Below, in pieces: positions 1-8,150 of a stretch of 64,000 nucleotides of DNA. Made by a program: the position numbers and the translations under genes. Every line of letters begins with the position of its first letter. Position 1 is the stretch's first letter. The notes beneath the pieces are model-generated. The model did no database searches, was not told the origin of the DNA, and worked only from the letters and a program-made list of their open reading frames with translations. Source of the DNA: an uncultured Bacteroidia bacterium (GTDB taxonomy: Bacteria > Bacteroidota > Bacteroidia > Bacteroidales > UBA932); NCBI GenBank assembly GCA_902780935.1, contig CACZHP010000003.1, positions 1 through 64,000 of the forward strand. Reading direction: 5' to 3'.

Positions 1-759
1 GAGCCAATACGCACCTCCCCGGCCAAGGACGACACGGACCATTCCATGTCCCTCGAGTTTGTCAGGCAAGGAGGCGAAACTGTGGTTCCTTTCCCTCTGT
101 GTCCCGACGAGCAGCGACATGCCGTAGAACATTGTCTGCTGGATGATGATCATCAGGATCGCCGAGATCAGGAAAAAGCTGTAGTTGAAGGCCCTGTTGA
201 AGGGGTTGTTGTCCTCGTAACCCAGCGGTTTGATGACCTGCGAGGCCTCCTGCTCAGTCATCCCGGCAAGGGAATACCTCTCCATCTGGATCTGACCGAT
301 CTCGTGGAGCATGACGAAGTTGGTCGCTATCATGGCGTTCTTGTAGTACAGGAAACTGCTCATGTCGGCGTACAGGGAGAGCTTTGCGGTCTCGTTGCGG
401 GCCAGCTTCTCACCGAAATCCCTCGGGAAATATACTATACCGTTGACCTTCCTCTCCTTCATAAGCTGTTCCGCCTCAGCCATATTCACGCATTTGGCGG
501 CCACTTCCACTTCCCTGGTGGCGTCTATCTCCCTGATGAACCTGCGGCTGTCGGAACAGTCGGCGTCATCGACAACCGCTATCGGGGTGTCGGAAAGGAT
601 TCCGTTGAGATACACCACGTTATATAATAGCGGATATGCGAGTCCGGCCACGAAGAAAATAAGCAGGACACCGCCGTCCGAGAATATCTGCTTCAGTTCA
701 TGGCAGAAAATATCCCACCAGTCCCGAAGCCAAGTCTTTATGAATCCTTCTTTTGCCAT
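1..759 (-). CDS. ABC-2 type transporter permease (partial, C-terminal part outside window)
   Basis: Inner-membrane permease subunit of an ABC-2 type exporter, the YbhS/YbhR kind that works with a HlyD adaptor and TolC-type channel. The visible 253 residues start at the ATG at 759 (MAKEGFIKTWLRDWWDIF) and show a first membrane helix at about 30-50, a long extracytoplasmic domain, and a second helix at about 192-212; the reading frame is still open at base 1, so the remaining helices lie to the left of the window. It starts 4 bases after the stop of the upstream permease and shares its topology, so the two probably form a heterodimer. No ATPase gene is visible; it may follow outside the window. 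Family call from the pattern of sequence and context, not from a search. Confidence 0.85.
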   Translation of the reverse strand, partial: MAKEGFIKTWLRDWWDIFCHELKQIFSDGGVLLIFFVAGLAYPLLYNVVYLNGILSDTPIAVVDDADCSDSRRFIREIDATREVEVAAKCVNMAEAEQLMKERKVNGIVYFPRDFGEKLARNETAKLSLYADMSSFLYYKNAMIATNFVMLHEIGQIQMERYSLAGMTEQEASQVIKPLGYEDNNPFNRAFNYSFFLISAILMIIIQQTMFYGMSLLVGTQRERNHSFASLPDKLEGHGMVRVVLGRGGAYWL

Positions 760-763
760 GGTC

Positions 764-1933
764 TTATTCTTTAGGGAAATTCTGATGGATGTACGCCTTC
801 TTCAGCCGGTTAAGGCCGATCAGCGGAACAAACAGGAACATAAGCAGATAGATAACCTCTTTCCACCATCCGGCGAATCCGGCTCCGAAGATGACTTCCT
901 GGACATAGAAAAGGTAATAATGCCTGAGCGGGAACATCGAAGCGAGTCCTTGGATATACGGTGGCATTGCCTCAAGCGGGAGTGTGAACCCGGAGAGGGA
1001 GAATCCCAGTACACTGTAAAGGGCGCCGACGCTCAGGGCGAGTCTCGGCACGGGAAGCATCTCGAGGATGAACACCCCGATGGCCTCGCTGGCTAAGATC
1101 ATCAGGAACATGGCGATGAACATGTTGAATATGCTGCCGCTTATCGGGAAATGCAGCCAATGGTAAAGCAGCATTATGATCACGAATCCGATGACTGAGA
1201 AAGCCAGGGTCCAGACCAGCAGTTTGCCAGTGAGGGCGGTCACGACCGAGTGGCCTGAATATTCCATCAGATGCCTGGAGGTCCCGAACTTGAGTTCCGC
1301 TCCCAGTGAATATATAAGCACCAGGATCACAATCATTTCCAGCACTCCGGGTAGAAGAATTCCGCTCAGGTAGTAGTTGTAGTTCGTCGTGACGTTACCG
1401 ATCTGGTGGGTGTCGATGTCGATAGGTCTGATCAAGCCCATTATCTGGCTGTCATTGAAGCCCTTGGCTCTCAAGACTTCCCTTTGCACCGCTCCATTGG
1501 TGAGGTTCACCATGGTCAGCAGGTCTTTCCAGGCTAGGGCGCCGCTGACGAAATACAGCCCGTTGACATAAAACGTGATTTTCGGCTGCCTGAACGCCTG
1601 GATGTCCTCGTTCATACCCTCGGGGATGACGCAGACTCCGGCGATCTTCCCGCTGGTCATGTCCTCCCTCGCGCTTGAGAAGGAATCGTAGTGGACTACC
1701 TTGCCCAATTGCGTGGCGTCAAGCTGCTGGCAGAAGTTCCTGGAAGTGGTGGAATAATCCTCGTCAACCACCCCTATCGGGATGTCGTCAGGCAGTCCGT
1801 GGTCCAGGAAGGTCAGGAAGAAAATGGCGCAGAAAGCGATCACACCTATCGAGCCCATGAAATACATAGGACGGTTCCTCACTATCCTGAGCTCGCGGCG
1901 GGCGACCGAAAGTATCCTTTGCCAGTTGTTCAT
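764..1933 (-). CDS. ABC-2 type transporter permease
   Basis: Full-length 389-residue ABC-2 permease. One N-terminal membrane helix (about residues 24-44), a large extracytoplasmic region (about 45-180), then a cluster of five or so helices in the C-terminal half, the standard ABC-2 layout. It follows the HlyD gene by 15 bases and precedes the second, edge-truncated permease by 4 bases. Inferred role: half of the membrane channel of a drug, bile-salt or envelope-component exporter served by the TolC and HlyD proteins encoded just upstream. The substrate cannot be read from the sequence. Confidence 0.9.
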   Translation of the reverse strand: MNNWQRILSVARRELRIVRNRPMYFMGSIGVIAFCAIFFLTFLDHGLPDDIPIGVVDEDYSTTSRNFCQQLDATQLGKVVHYDSFSSAREDMTSGKIAGVCVIPEGMNEDIQAFRQPKITFYVNGLYFVSGALAWKDLLTMVNLTNGAVQREVLRAKGFNDSQIMGLIRPIDIDTHQIGNVTTNYNYYLSGILLPGVLEMIVILVLIYSLGAELKFGTSRHLMEYSGHSVVTALTGKLLVWTLAFSVIGFVIIMLLYHWLHFPISGSIFNMFIAMFLMILASEAIGVFILEMLPVPRLALSVGALYSVLGFSLSGFTLPLEAMPPYIQGLASMFPLRHYYLFYVQEVIFGAGFAGWWKEVIYLLMFLFVPLIGLNRLKKAYIHQNFPKE

Positions 1934-1948
1934 TATGCTGATATTCTT

Positions 1949-2941
1949 TTATTTCTGTTTGATTATCGCGGACATTCCGGGACGAACCTTGTCAACCGGA
2001 GCATCGGGAACGGCCCTGACCTCGAAGGTCTTGGCGTCGTAAAGTCCTGTCTCCTTGGTGGCCTTCCAGGTCGCGTAGGATTCCCTGACGGCTATATAAT
2101 TGACTGTGGCAGTGATCTCCTTGCCGTCCAGGGCCGGGATCACTACTGTCACCTTGTCACCTTCCGTCATTCCGTGGAGATAGTCTTCCCTGACATTGAA
2201 GGTGAACCAGATGTCATCCGTGTCGATCACGCTGGCCACTGGCGAACCCTGTCCGACCAGCTCTCCCACCTTGGGATAAGTCGCCGAGATAATACCGCTG
2301 GCAGGGGAGGTCAAGTAAAGCTCTCCGAGATATGACTCCACTTCCTGGACAGCTCCCGCAGCTTGCTCCACAAGGGCCTGCGCGGCAGCTTTATCCTCCC
2401 TGCGGGCTCCGTTGACGGCCATGTCATACTGGCTCTTGGCCGCCTTCGTCTGGGCTACCGCTGCATCATATTTCGCCTTTGTTTCATCGTATTTTTGGGC
2501 GGGAATGACTTTTTGGTCGTATAGTCTCTCGACCCTGTCCAGAGACTTCCTCATCACGTCCTCCTGGACGATGGCCTGCTGCCAGAGCTGGTAAGCGCCC
2601 TGGATCTGCTCGCTGCGGGCTCCGTGGCGGGCTTTGTCGCTCTGGGCAGTCGCCGCGTTCTTGACCGCGTTGGCCTGGATAAGTTTGGCCCTGACCTCAG
2701 GAGAGTCGATGAAAGCGATCGTGTCGCCCTTCTGGACCCTCTGGCCTTCCTTTACATACAACTCCTCGATTCTTCCCGGAACCTTTCCGGACACCCTGTA
2801 CTCGCTAGCTTCTGCCTCGCCCTGGATCACCAGAGGCTTTGGTTTGGAGACAAAATAGCCGACGATGGCGATCACCAGGATTATGGCGATCAGCGCGGCT
2901 ATCCCGATCACAAGGTTGTAACTTTTTTTCTGCTTTTCCAT
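1949..2941 (-). CDS. HlyD-family periplasmic adaptor (membrane fusion protein)
   Basis: Adaptor linking the inner-membrane ABC permeases to the outer-membrane channel. The 330-residue protein has an N-terminal membrane anchor (about residues 9-31), a biotinyl-lipoyl-like half motif around VSGKVPGRIEELYVKEGQ, an alpha-helical hairpin rich in Ala/Gln/Lys at about 75-190, and a C-terminal beta-barrel region. Closest in organisation to the YbhG type. It lies between tolC-like (23 bases upstream) and the two permeases, so the four genes form an apparent tripartite efflux operon under the divergent AraC regulator. Confidence 0.92.
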   Translation of the reverse strand: MEKQKKSYNLVIGIAALIAIILVIAIVGYFVSKPKPLVIQGEAEASEYRVSGKVPGRIEELYVKEGQRVQKGDTIAFIDSPEVRAKLIQANAVKNAATAQSDKARHGARSEQIQGAYQLWQQAIVQEDVMRKSLDRVERLYDQKVIPAQKYDETKAKYDAAVAQTKAAKSQYDMAVNGARREDKAAAQALVEQAAGAVQEVESYLGELYLTSPASGIISATYPKVGELVGQGSPVASVIDTDDIWFTFNVREDYLHGMTEGDKVTVVIPALDGKEITATVNYIAVRESYATWKATKETGLYDAKTFEVRAVPDAPVDKVRPGMSAIIKQK

Positions 2942-2964
2942 AATATTGATTCTTAATTATTTCC

Positions 2965-4506
2965 TTATTTTGTCGCCTTGTGGTTCCCTTCCGCCTTGTC
3001 GATGTTGGCGGCCAGCATCTGAAGCTCTATTCCGGCGTCTATGTATTCGGAGTGGGCCTGGAGCCAAGCCGTCTGGGCGGCCATCGCCGTGTTGGCAGTG
3101 ATCACTCCCTCATTGAAACCGAGCGTTGCGGAGCGTAGGTTCTCCTCGGCGCTTGAGAGATTGCTTTCGGCCATTCCGAGTTTCTCAAGAGCCTCCGACT
3201 CCTGTTTGCGCAGCTGGGTCACCTGGAGGTTGATCAATTCCTTGGCGTCCTCAAGCTGGCTGCGGTAAAGGGTAGCCTCAGCTTTCGCCTTACGGGTCTT
3301 GTTGAGCGCCTCGAAGCCATGGAAGATCGGGACGTTGACGACCACGCCAACTCCCCAGTACCCGTTCCACTGCTTCTCAAAGCCGTTTTTTAGGCTGGGG
3401 TTCGAGACCATGTAGCCTCCCATCGCCGCGACTTTCGGAAGCATGTCCGCCCGGGCGACGGCGAACTTTTTGTCGTATATCTTGGACGCGAGCTCAAGGC
3501 TGCGGGTCTCGGGCCTGTCGGCGAATATGTCCTCCATGCTTTTCCCAGACTCTATCCTTGCGACGGGGATCTTGTCGAGTCCCTCGTCGGCGAGGGTGAT
3601 CTCAGTGTCCAGCGGCAGTCCTATCCTCTTGCAGAGCAGCATCTTGGCAAGGGTCAGGCCATTCTCTGATTTTGTCCTGAGCATGTCGGCCTCGTTGGCT
3701 TTGACCTTGATCTGAAGCGCGTCGGACTCTGTCGCCACACCTTCCTTGACAGCAAGGTCCGCGTCATGTTCCATACTGTGGAGCAGGTCGGCGTACGACT
3801 CGGCAAGTTTCTTCTTCGCCGCGATCGAGACGATCTGCCAATAGGCCTGGTCCACATCGACTATTGTCTGCTGGTACCTCTGGTCATAACTGGCTTCTGA
3901 CAACTGCTCTGCCAATTTGGCAATCTTGTTGGCCGCTACGATCTTACCTCCCATGAATATGGGCTGCTGGACAGTCACCGAGCCGACCAGGATGTTTTCC
4001 AGGTCAGGGTGAAGGGCGTCGTCGATGTCCTGCCCGATGGCGTTGATGGTCGCTGACAGATCTGTCGTCTGGAGTTTCCCTATCAGCGTCTGGAGCAGTG
4101 GATCCTGCATAAGCTGCATGTATTTCATTGCGCTCGCCGGATCCGTGGCGGCCAGCTGCTGGATGTACGCGGTGAGGTCGGACATCACTTTCTGCTGGTA
4201 CTGCTGAGACATCCCATGGATGGTCGTACCCATGCCGGTGAGAGTGGCGGACGTGGCATCGCTGATGATCGAGACATCGTTGGGATTATAAAGGTAGGCT
4301 CCGGTGGCGGAGACATTCGGGAGATAGTTCGCCCTGGCTATCTTCCTGTCGTAGCCGGCCATCTCCACTTTCGTCCTGGCCTGCTCGAGTTCCTTGTCGC
4401 CGCTGACCGCCATCTCGCGGCACTCTTCCAGCGAAAGAACTCTCTGCGCCATCGCCCCTGTGAACGGGAGGGATGCGGTCAGGAAGGTAATGATTAACTT
4501 TTTCAT
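2965..4506 (-). CDS. TolC-family outer-membrane efflux protein
   Basis: Outer-membrane channel of the efflux system. The start at 4506 (MKKLIITFLTASLPFTGAMA) gives a clean Sec signal peptide ending in AMA-Q; an ATG three codons upstream (4515) is also possible. The mature protein has the two long alpha-helical hairpin repeats of outer membrane efflux proteins, with an Asn/Tyr-rich region near residues 60-80 and a second repeat starting near residue 330. At 513 residues it is slightly longer than typical because of a Met/Gln/Thr-rich insertion at about 90-170 that carries many alternating Met and Gln residues. First gene of the operon. Confidence 0.92.
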   Translation of the reverse strand: MKKLIITFLTASLPFTGAMAQRVLSLEECREMAVSGDKELEQARTKVEMAGYDRKIARANYLPNVSATGAYLYNPNDVSIISDATSATLTGMGTTIHGMSQQYQQKVMSDLTAYIQQLAATDPASAMKYMQLMQDPLLQTLIGKLQTTDLSATINAIGQDIDDALHPDLENILVGSVTVQQPIFMGGKIVAANKIAKLAEQLSEASYDQRYQQTIVDVDQAYWQIVSIAAKKKLAESYADLLHSMEHDADLAVKEGVATESDALQIKVKANEADMLRTKSENGLTLAKMLLCKRIGLPLDTEITLADEGLDKIPVARIESGKSMEDIFADRPETRSLELASKIYDKKFAVARADMLPKVAAMGGYMVSNPSLKNGFEKQWNGYWGVGVVVNVPIFHGFEALNKTRKAKAEATLYRSQLEDAKELINLQVTQLRKQESEALEKLGMAESNLSSAEENLRSATLGFNEGVITANTAMAAQTAWLQAHSEYIDAGIELQMLAANIDKAEGNHKATK

Positions 4507-4602
4507 ATATGTCATGTCTTTTGTTTCAATAGCGTCGGCGAATGCTGCAAAGAAGTTGCCAAACAGCCCTTATTTATCTCTATTTTAGTGCTTTTTAATG
4601 TC

Positions 4603-4625
4603 AAAAGGTCGAATTTTTACCTTTT
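4603..4625. promoter_or_regulatory. Candidate operator: inverted repeat in the AraC/TolC divergent region
   Basis: Perfect 7-bp inverted repeat AAAAGGT (4603-4609), 9-nt spacer, ACCTTTT (4619-4625), roughly midway between the divergent tolC-like and araC-like genes. Placement suggests a binding site for the neighbouring AraC regulator or its local promoter, but AraC-family sites are more often direct repeats, so this is only a candidate. Confidence 0.35.
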
Positions 4626-4663
4626 TTATTATTATTATAGTCTTTTTATCCTAAATTGCATAT

Positions 4664-5575
4664 ATGAATGAGACTTTGCAGAATATCGGACTGGCTCAAA
4701 TCAAGAAGTTCCTGCCACCGGGAGAGGATATCCATCTCGGGAATGACTTCTTCATCATCGACATCCATGAGGGGGGCGACAAAGGGTTCCTGAAGTACCC
4801 TTTCAGGGCGGACGCTTTCCTCGCCATCTTTTGCGAGAAGGGCGGTTTTGACATCGAGATCAATCTGCGGAAATACCGGATCGAGGATAATTCGCTGACA
4901 GTATGTATCCCAGGGAACATTATAAAAGTGGAGCCGTCGAGGTCGTCCGGCGGCCTCCCAGGGCGCTTCATGGCTTTCGCGGTGTCGAGGAGTTTTATCT
5001 CAGATATTAGATTTGATTTCTCAAAGTTGTTCGATTCCAGGCTGACCTTTTTCCATGACCCCCGGATAACCCTTGGCGAGAAGGAATTGTATTTCTGTTC
5101 CAATTACTTCCATCTGATTAAGGAGGTCATCGGATCCGAGATCCAGGGGAAGAACGAGGCGGTGGAACCTCTGGTAGAATCCCTTCTACATGTGCTTGCG
5201 GGCCTGATAAGGAAGAACACTGTGAAAGTCTCGGAAGGGGAAAAGACTTCCCAAACCCGCCTTAACATGCTTTTCGAGAGGTTCATGTCCCTTGTGTCGG
5301 AATATCATACTTCCGAAAGAGGCATGGCCTTCTATGCCGAGCGTCTCGGGATGACTCCGAAGTATCTCTCCAGGCTCATAAAGCAAGTAAGCGGCCGTTC
5401 AGCTCCAGATTGGATAGACTCCTTCGTCATCCAGGAGGCGAAGAGCATGCTCAAGTACACGGACGAGAGCATCAAGGAGATAGTTTTCAAACTTAATTTC
5501 GTCAATGCGTCAGTCTTTTACAAGTTTTTCAAAGCCCAGACGGGCATGACTCCCAGTGAGTATAGAAACGGCTGA
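4664..5575 (+). CDS. AraC-family transcriptional regulator
   Basis: 303-residue regulator with an N-terminal cupin-like sensor region (about 1-180) and a C-terminal AraC double helix-turn-helix (about 205-302): MAFYAERLGMTPKYLSRLIK is the first HTH and the stretch through FVNASVFYKFFKAQTGMTP is the second. Transcribed divergently from the TolC-HlyD-permease operon, with 157 bases between the two start codons, so it most likely controls that operon, a common arrangement in Bacteroidales. The start ATG at 4664 follows TAAATTG-CATAT closely, resembling the near-leaderless promoter layout of other genes in the window. Confidence 0.92.
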   Translation: MNETLQNIGLAQIKKFLPPGEDIHLGNDFFIIDIHEGGDKGFLKYPFRADAFLAIFCEKGGFDIEINLRKYRIEDNSLTVCIPGNIIKVEPSRSSGGLPGRFMAFAVSRSFISDIRFDFSKLFDSRLTFFHDPRITLGEKELYFCSNYFHLIKEVIGSEIQGKNEAVEPLVESLLHVLAGLIRKNTVKVSEGEKTSQTRLNMLFERFMSLVSEYHTSERGMAFYAERLGMTPKYLSRLIKQVSGRSAPDWIDSFVIQEAKSMLKYTDESIKEIVFKLNFVNASVFYKFFKAQTGMTPSEYRNG

Positions 5576-5827
5576 TGTCTTAAAATTTTAAAGAAAAAAC
5601 GTTGAAATTTTAATATGTTTAAATCAAAACCGTTTTAAAAAATAATAAAAATAATTTGCTATTTAAGTTTTTCTTGATATATTTGCTCCCAGACAGACAA
5701 AAGTTCTTTTTGTTGTCTATTTGTTAAGTTCGTTTTATATACAACAGGCCGGCGCTTTGGGGAAAGCGCCGGCCCTTATTTATGAAAAGAATTGATGTCG
5801 TTAGGCTCAAGATTCATGATTTTTTCG
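5576..5827. other. AT-rich intergenic stretch between AraC gene and sugar transporter
   Basis: About 310 bases separate the AraC stop from the MFS start. The left part is very A/T rich with no open frame of interest; the right part holds a strong GC-rich hairpin (5748-5775) and then a Bacteroidetes-type promoter box for the transporter (5828-5835). I see no RNA gene in it. Confidence 0.6.
5748..5775 (+). terminator. Strong 12-bp GC hairpin, probable terminator of the AraC gene
   Basis: GGCCGGCGCTTT (5748-5759), loop GGGG, AAAGCGCCGGCC (5764-5775): a perfect 12-bp stem. The following bases are CTTATTTAT, only weakly T-rich, so it is either a rho-independent terminator for araC, which ends 172 bases upstream, or a barrier or leader structure in front of the sugar transporter operon. 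Confidence 0.6.
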
Positions 5828-5835
5828 TAGCTTTG
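5828..5835 (+). promoter_or_regulatory. Promoter -7 box (TAGCTTTG) of the sugar transporter operon
   Basis: TAGCTTTG matches the Bacteroidetes -7 consensus TAnnTTTG exactly and lies 52 bases before the MFS start codon, predicting a leader of roughly 45 nt. No TTG at the usual -33 spacing is seen. Confidence 0.5.
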
Positions 5836-5887
5836 TGTAATGCGCCACAAACGGACACATTAAACTAACAACATAAATCAATCTCAA

Positions 5888-7174
5888 ATGGAAAAGAAAA
5901 AAACTAACATGGTGGCTATCGTGACGATGTGCTTCATCTTCGCGATGATCTCTTTCGTCACCAACATGGCCGCCCCGTTCGGCAACATCTGGGGTAACCA
6001 GTACCCTTGGTCAAAGATGGCTGGTAACCTTATGAACTTCCTGGCTTATCTCTGCATGGGTATCCCCGCCGGTAAGATGCTCCTCAAGATCGGTTACAAG
6101 AACACCACCCTGGTGGCTCTCGCGACCGGTTTCGTCGGTATCGTGATCCAGTGGATTTCCAGTAAGGTGGGCGGTGGCTCAGCCATCTATGTCTATCTGC
6201 TCGGTGCTTTCGTATGCGGTTTCTGCGTCTGCATGCTCAATACGGTCGTCAACCCGATGCTCAACATCCTCGGTGGCGGCGGTAACAAGGGCAACCAGTA
6301 CATCCAGATTGGTGGCACCCTCAACTCCTTGACCGGTACCCTGACTCCTCTCCTTGTCGGTGCCCTTATCGGTACCGTCACGGCCAGCACCTCGATGTCT
6401 GATGTGGCTCCCTTGCTCTTCATCGCCATGGGTGTCTTCGCGGTCGCTTTCGTGATCATCTCCCTTGTCAAGATCCCTGAGCCCGCCAAGGAGCGCAACG
6501 CTACCGTCTATGAGCACAGCGCCTGGAACTTCCGTCACTTCGTGCTTGGAGCTATCGCTATCTTCTTCTATGTAGGTATCGAGATCGGTATCCCTTCGCA
6601 GGTCAACTTCTATCTGGCTGACGCCACTGGTAAGGGAGCTTTCCCGGCCGGTTTCGCCGGAGCCGCCGCTATCGGAGGCGCAATCGCCGCCATCTACTGG
6701 CTGCTCATGATGGTCGGCCGTCTCTGCAGCACCTTTATCTCCGGGAAAGTCAGCACCAGGGCCCAGATGATCACCGTGTCCTCGGTGGCTATTCTCCTCG
6801 TCCTCATCGCCATATTGATCCCCAAATCGGTCACTATCAATATGCCAGGCTATAGCGCCGCCGATGGTTTCAGGATGTTCCAGGTTCCTTTGAGCTGCTT
6901 GTTCCTGGTTCTCTGCGGTCTTTGCACATCCCTGATGTGGGGCGCCATCTTCAACCTCGCTGTCGAGGGACTCGGCAAGTACACCGAGGCCGCTTCCGGA
7001 ATATTCATGATGCTTGTCGTGGGTGGTGGTATCATGCCGTTCATCCAGGACTTCATCGCCAAGGGAGCCGGCTACATGAACAGCTACTGGCTTGTCATCG
7101 CTATGCTCTGCTACCTCCTTTACTATGCCCTCATCGGCTGCAAGAACGTCAACAAAGACATCCCTGTGGACTAA
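5888..7174 (+). CDS. FucP-type MFS sugar transporter (glucose/galactose/GlcNAc-like)
   Basis: Proton-coupled hexose importer of the FHS/FucP branch of the major facilitator superfamily. The 428-residue protein has about twelve hydrophobic segments, beginning with AIVTMCFIFAMISFVTNMAA, and the glycine-rich loop NILGGGGNKGNQYIQIGGT in the first half that is typical of Bacteroidetes glucose/galactose MFS proteins. A ROK sugar kinase begins 12 bases after its stop, so import and phosphorylation of an unsubstituted hexose such as glucose are probably coupled here. The exact sugar is not readable. Codon use is strongly biased, suggesting high expression. Confidence 0.9.
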   Translation: MEKKKTNMVAIVTMCFIFAMISFVTNMAAPFGNIWGNQYPWSKMAGNLMNFLAYLCMGIPAGKMLLKIGYKNTTLVALATGFVGIVIQWISSKVGGGSAIYVYLLGAFVCGFCVCMLNTVVNPMLNILGGGGNKGNQYIQIGGTLNSLTGTLTPLLVGALIGTVTASTSMSDVAPLLFIAMGVFAVAFVIISLVKIPEPAKERNATVYEHSAWNFRHFVLGAIAIFFYVGIEIGIPSQVNFYLADATGKGAFPAGFAGAAAIGGAIAAIYWLLMMVGRLCSTFISGKVSTRAQMITVSSVAILLVLIAILIPKSVTINMPGYSAADGFRMFQVPLSCLFLVLCGLCTSLMWGAIFNLAVEGLGKYTEAASGIFMMLVVGGGIMPFIQDFIAKGAGYMNSYWLVIAMLCYLLYYALIGCKNVNKDIPVD

Positions 7175-7186
7175 TATTCACTGAAT

Positions 7187-8149
7187 ATGGAGAATTTTGA
7201 TCAGAACCTTGTTATAGGAGTTGATGTGGGTGGCCAGACCACCAAGTGTGGAATAGTTGACACCCGCGGTACCGTAGTGGCCCAGACCGTGATCAGGACA
7301 GACACCCACGACACTGTCGAGCCTTATATCGCCGAGCTTGCCGAGGCGTTGAAGAAACTCATCACCGAGGTCGGCGCCGAAGGGAAAATCCGCGGAATCG
7401 GTGTCGGAGCCCCCAACGCCAATTACTATACCGGAGACATCGAGAACGCCGTGAATCTTTCCTGGGGCCGTTCAGGTTCCCTTCATTTCGCCGCCATGCT
7501 TAAGGAGGCAATGGGCGGCATCCCTGTCACCCTCACCAACGACGCCAACGCCGCCGCGATGGGAGAGATGACTTACGGAGCCGCAAGGGGCATGAAGAAT
7601 TTCATCATGATCACCCTCGGAACGGGTGTCGGCAGCGGTATCGTCATTAACGGCGAGATGGTTTACGGTCACGACGGTTTTGCCGGAGAGCTTGGCCACA
7701 CTACGCTGGTGCGCAACAACGGCCGCCTTTGCAACTGCGGAAAGAACGGTTGCCTTGAGGCCTACTGCTCCGCCATCGGTATCGCCAGGACAGCCCGCGA
7801 GTGGCTGGACATGACCGACCAGCCTTCTTTGCTCAGACGTCTTGACAAGATCACCGCCAAGGACATCTACGAGGCCGCAAAAGAAGGAGATGAGATAGCT
7901 CTCAAACTTTTCGACTACACCGGCACAATGCTCGGAATGGCTTTCGCCGACTTCATCGAGTTCTCTTCTCCGGAGGCGATAGTGCTGTTCGGCGGCATGG
8001 CTAAGAGCAAGGAGTTCCTCACCGAGCCTATCGAGCGGTCCATGAATGCCAATGTCCTTCCTCTGTGGAGGGGCAAGGTGAAGCTTGTCTATTCGGCTCT
8101 CAAGGAGTCCGATGCCGCCATCCTCGGCGCCTCGGCCCTCGCCTGGTAA
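7187..8149 (+). CDS. ROK-family sugar kinase (glucokinase-like)
   Basis: Cytoplasmic ATP-dependent hexose kinase. The 320-residue sequence shows the N-terminal phosphate-binding loop (GVDVGGQTTK, residues 11-20), the ROK sugar and zinc region GELGHTTL followed by CNCGKNGCLEAYC (consensus CxCGxxGCxE), and a C-terminal GGMAKSKE-type segment. It is co-transcribed with the FucP-like transporter 12 bases upstream, which supports glucokinase activity; fructose or N-acetylhexosamine kinase cannot be excluded. The MBOAT gene starts one base after its stop. Confidence 0.9.
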   Translation: MENFDQNLVIGVDVGGQTTKCGIVDTRGTVVAQTVIRTDTHDTVEPYIAELAEALKKLITEVGAEGKIRGIGVGAPNANYYTGDIENAVNLSWGRSGSLHFAAMLKEAMGGIPVTLTNDANAAAMGEMTYGAARGMKNFIMITLGTGVGSGIVINGEMVYGHDGFAGELGHTTLVRNNGRLCNCGKNGCLEAYCSAIGIARTAREWLDMTDQPSLLRRLDKITAKDIYEAAKEGDEIALKLFDYTGTMLGMAFADFIEFSSPEAIVLFGGMAKSKEFLTEPIERSMNANVLPLWRGKVKLVYSALKESDAAILGASALAW

Positions 8150-8150
8150 G

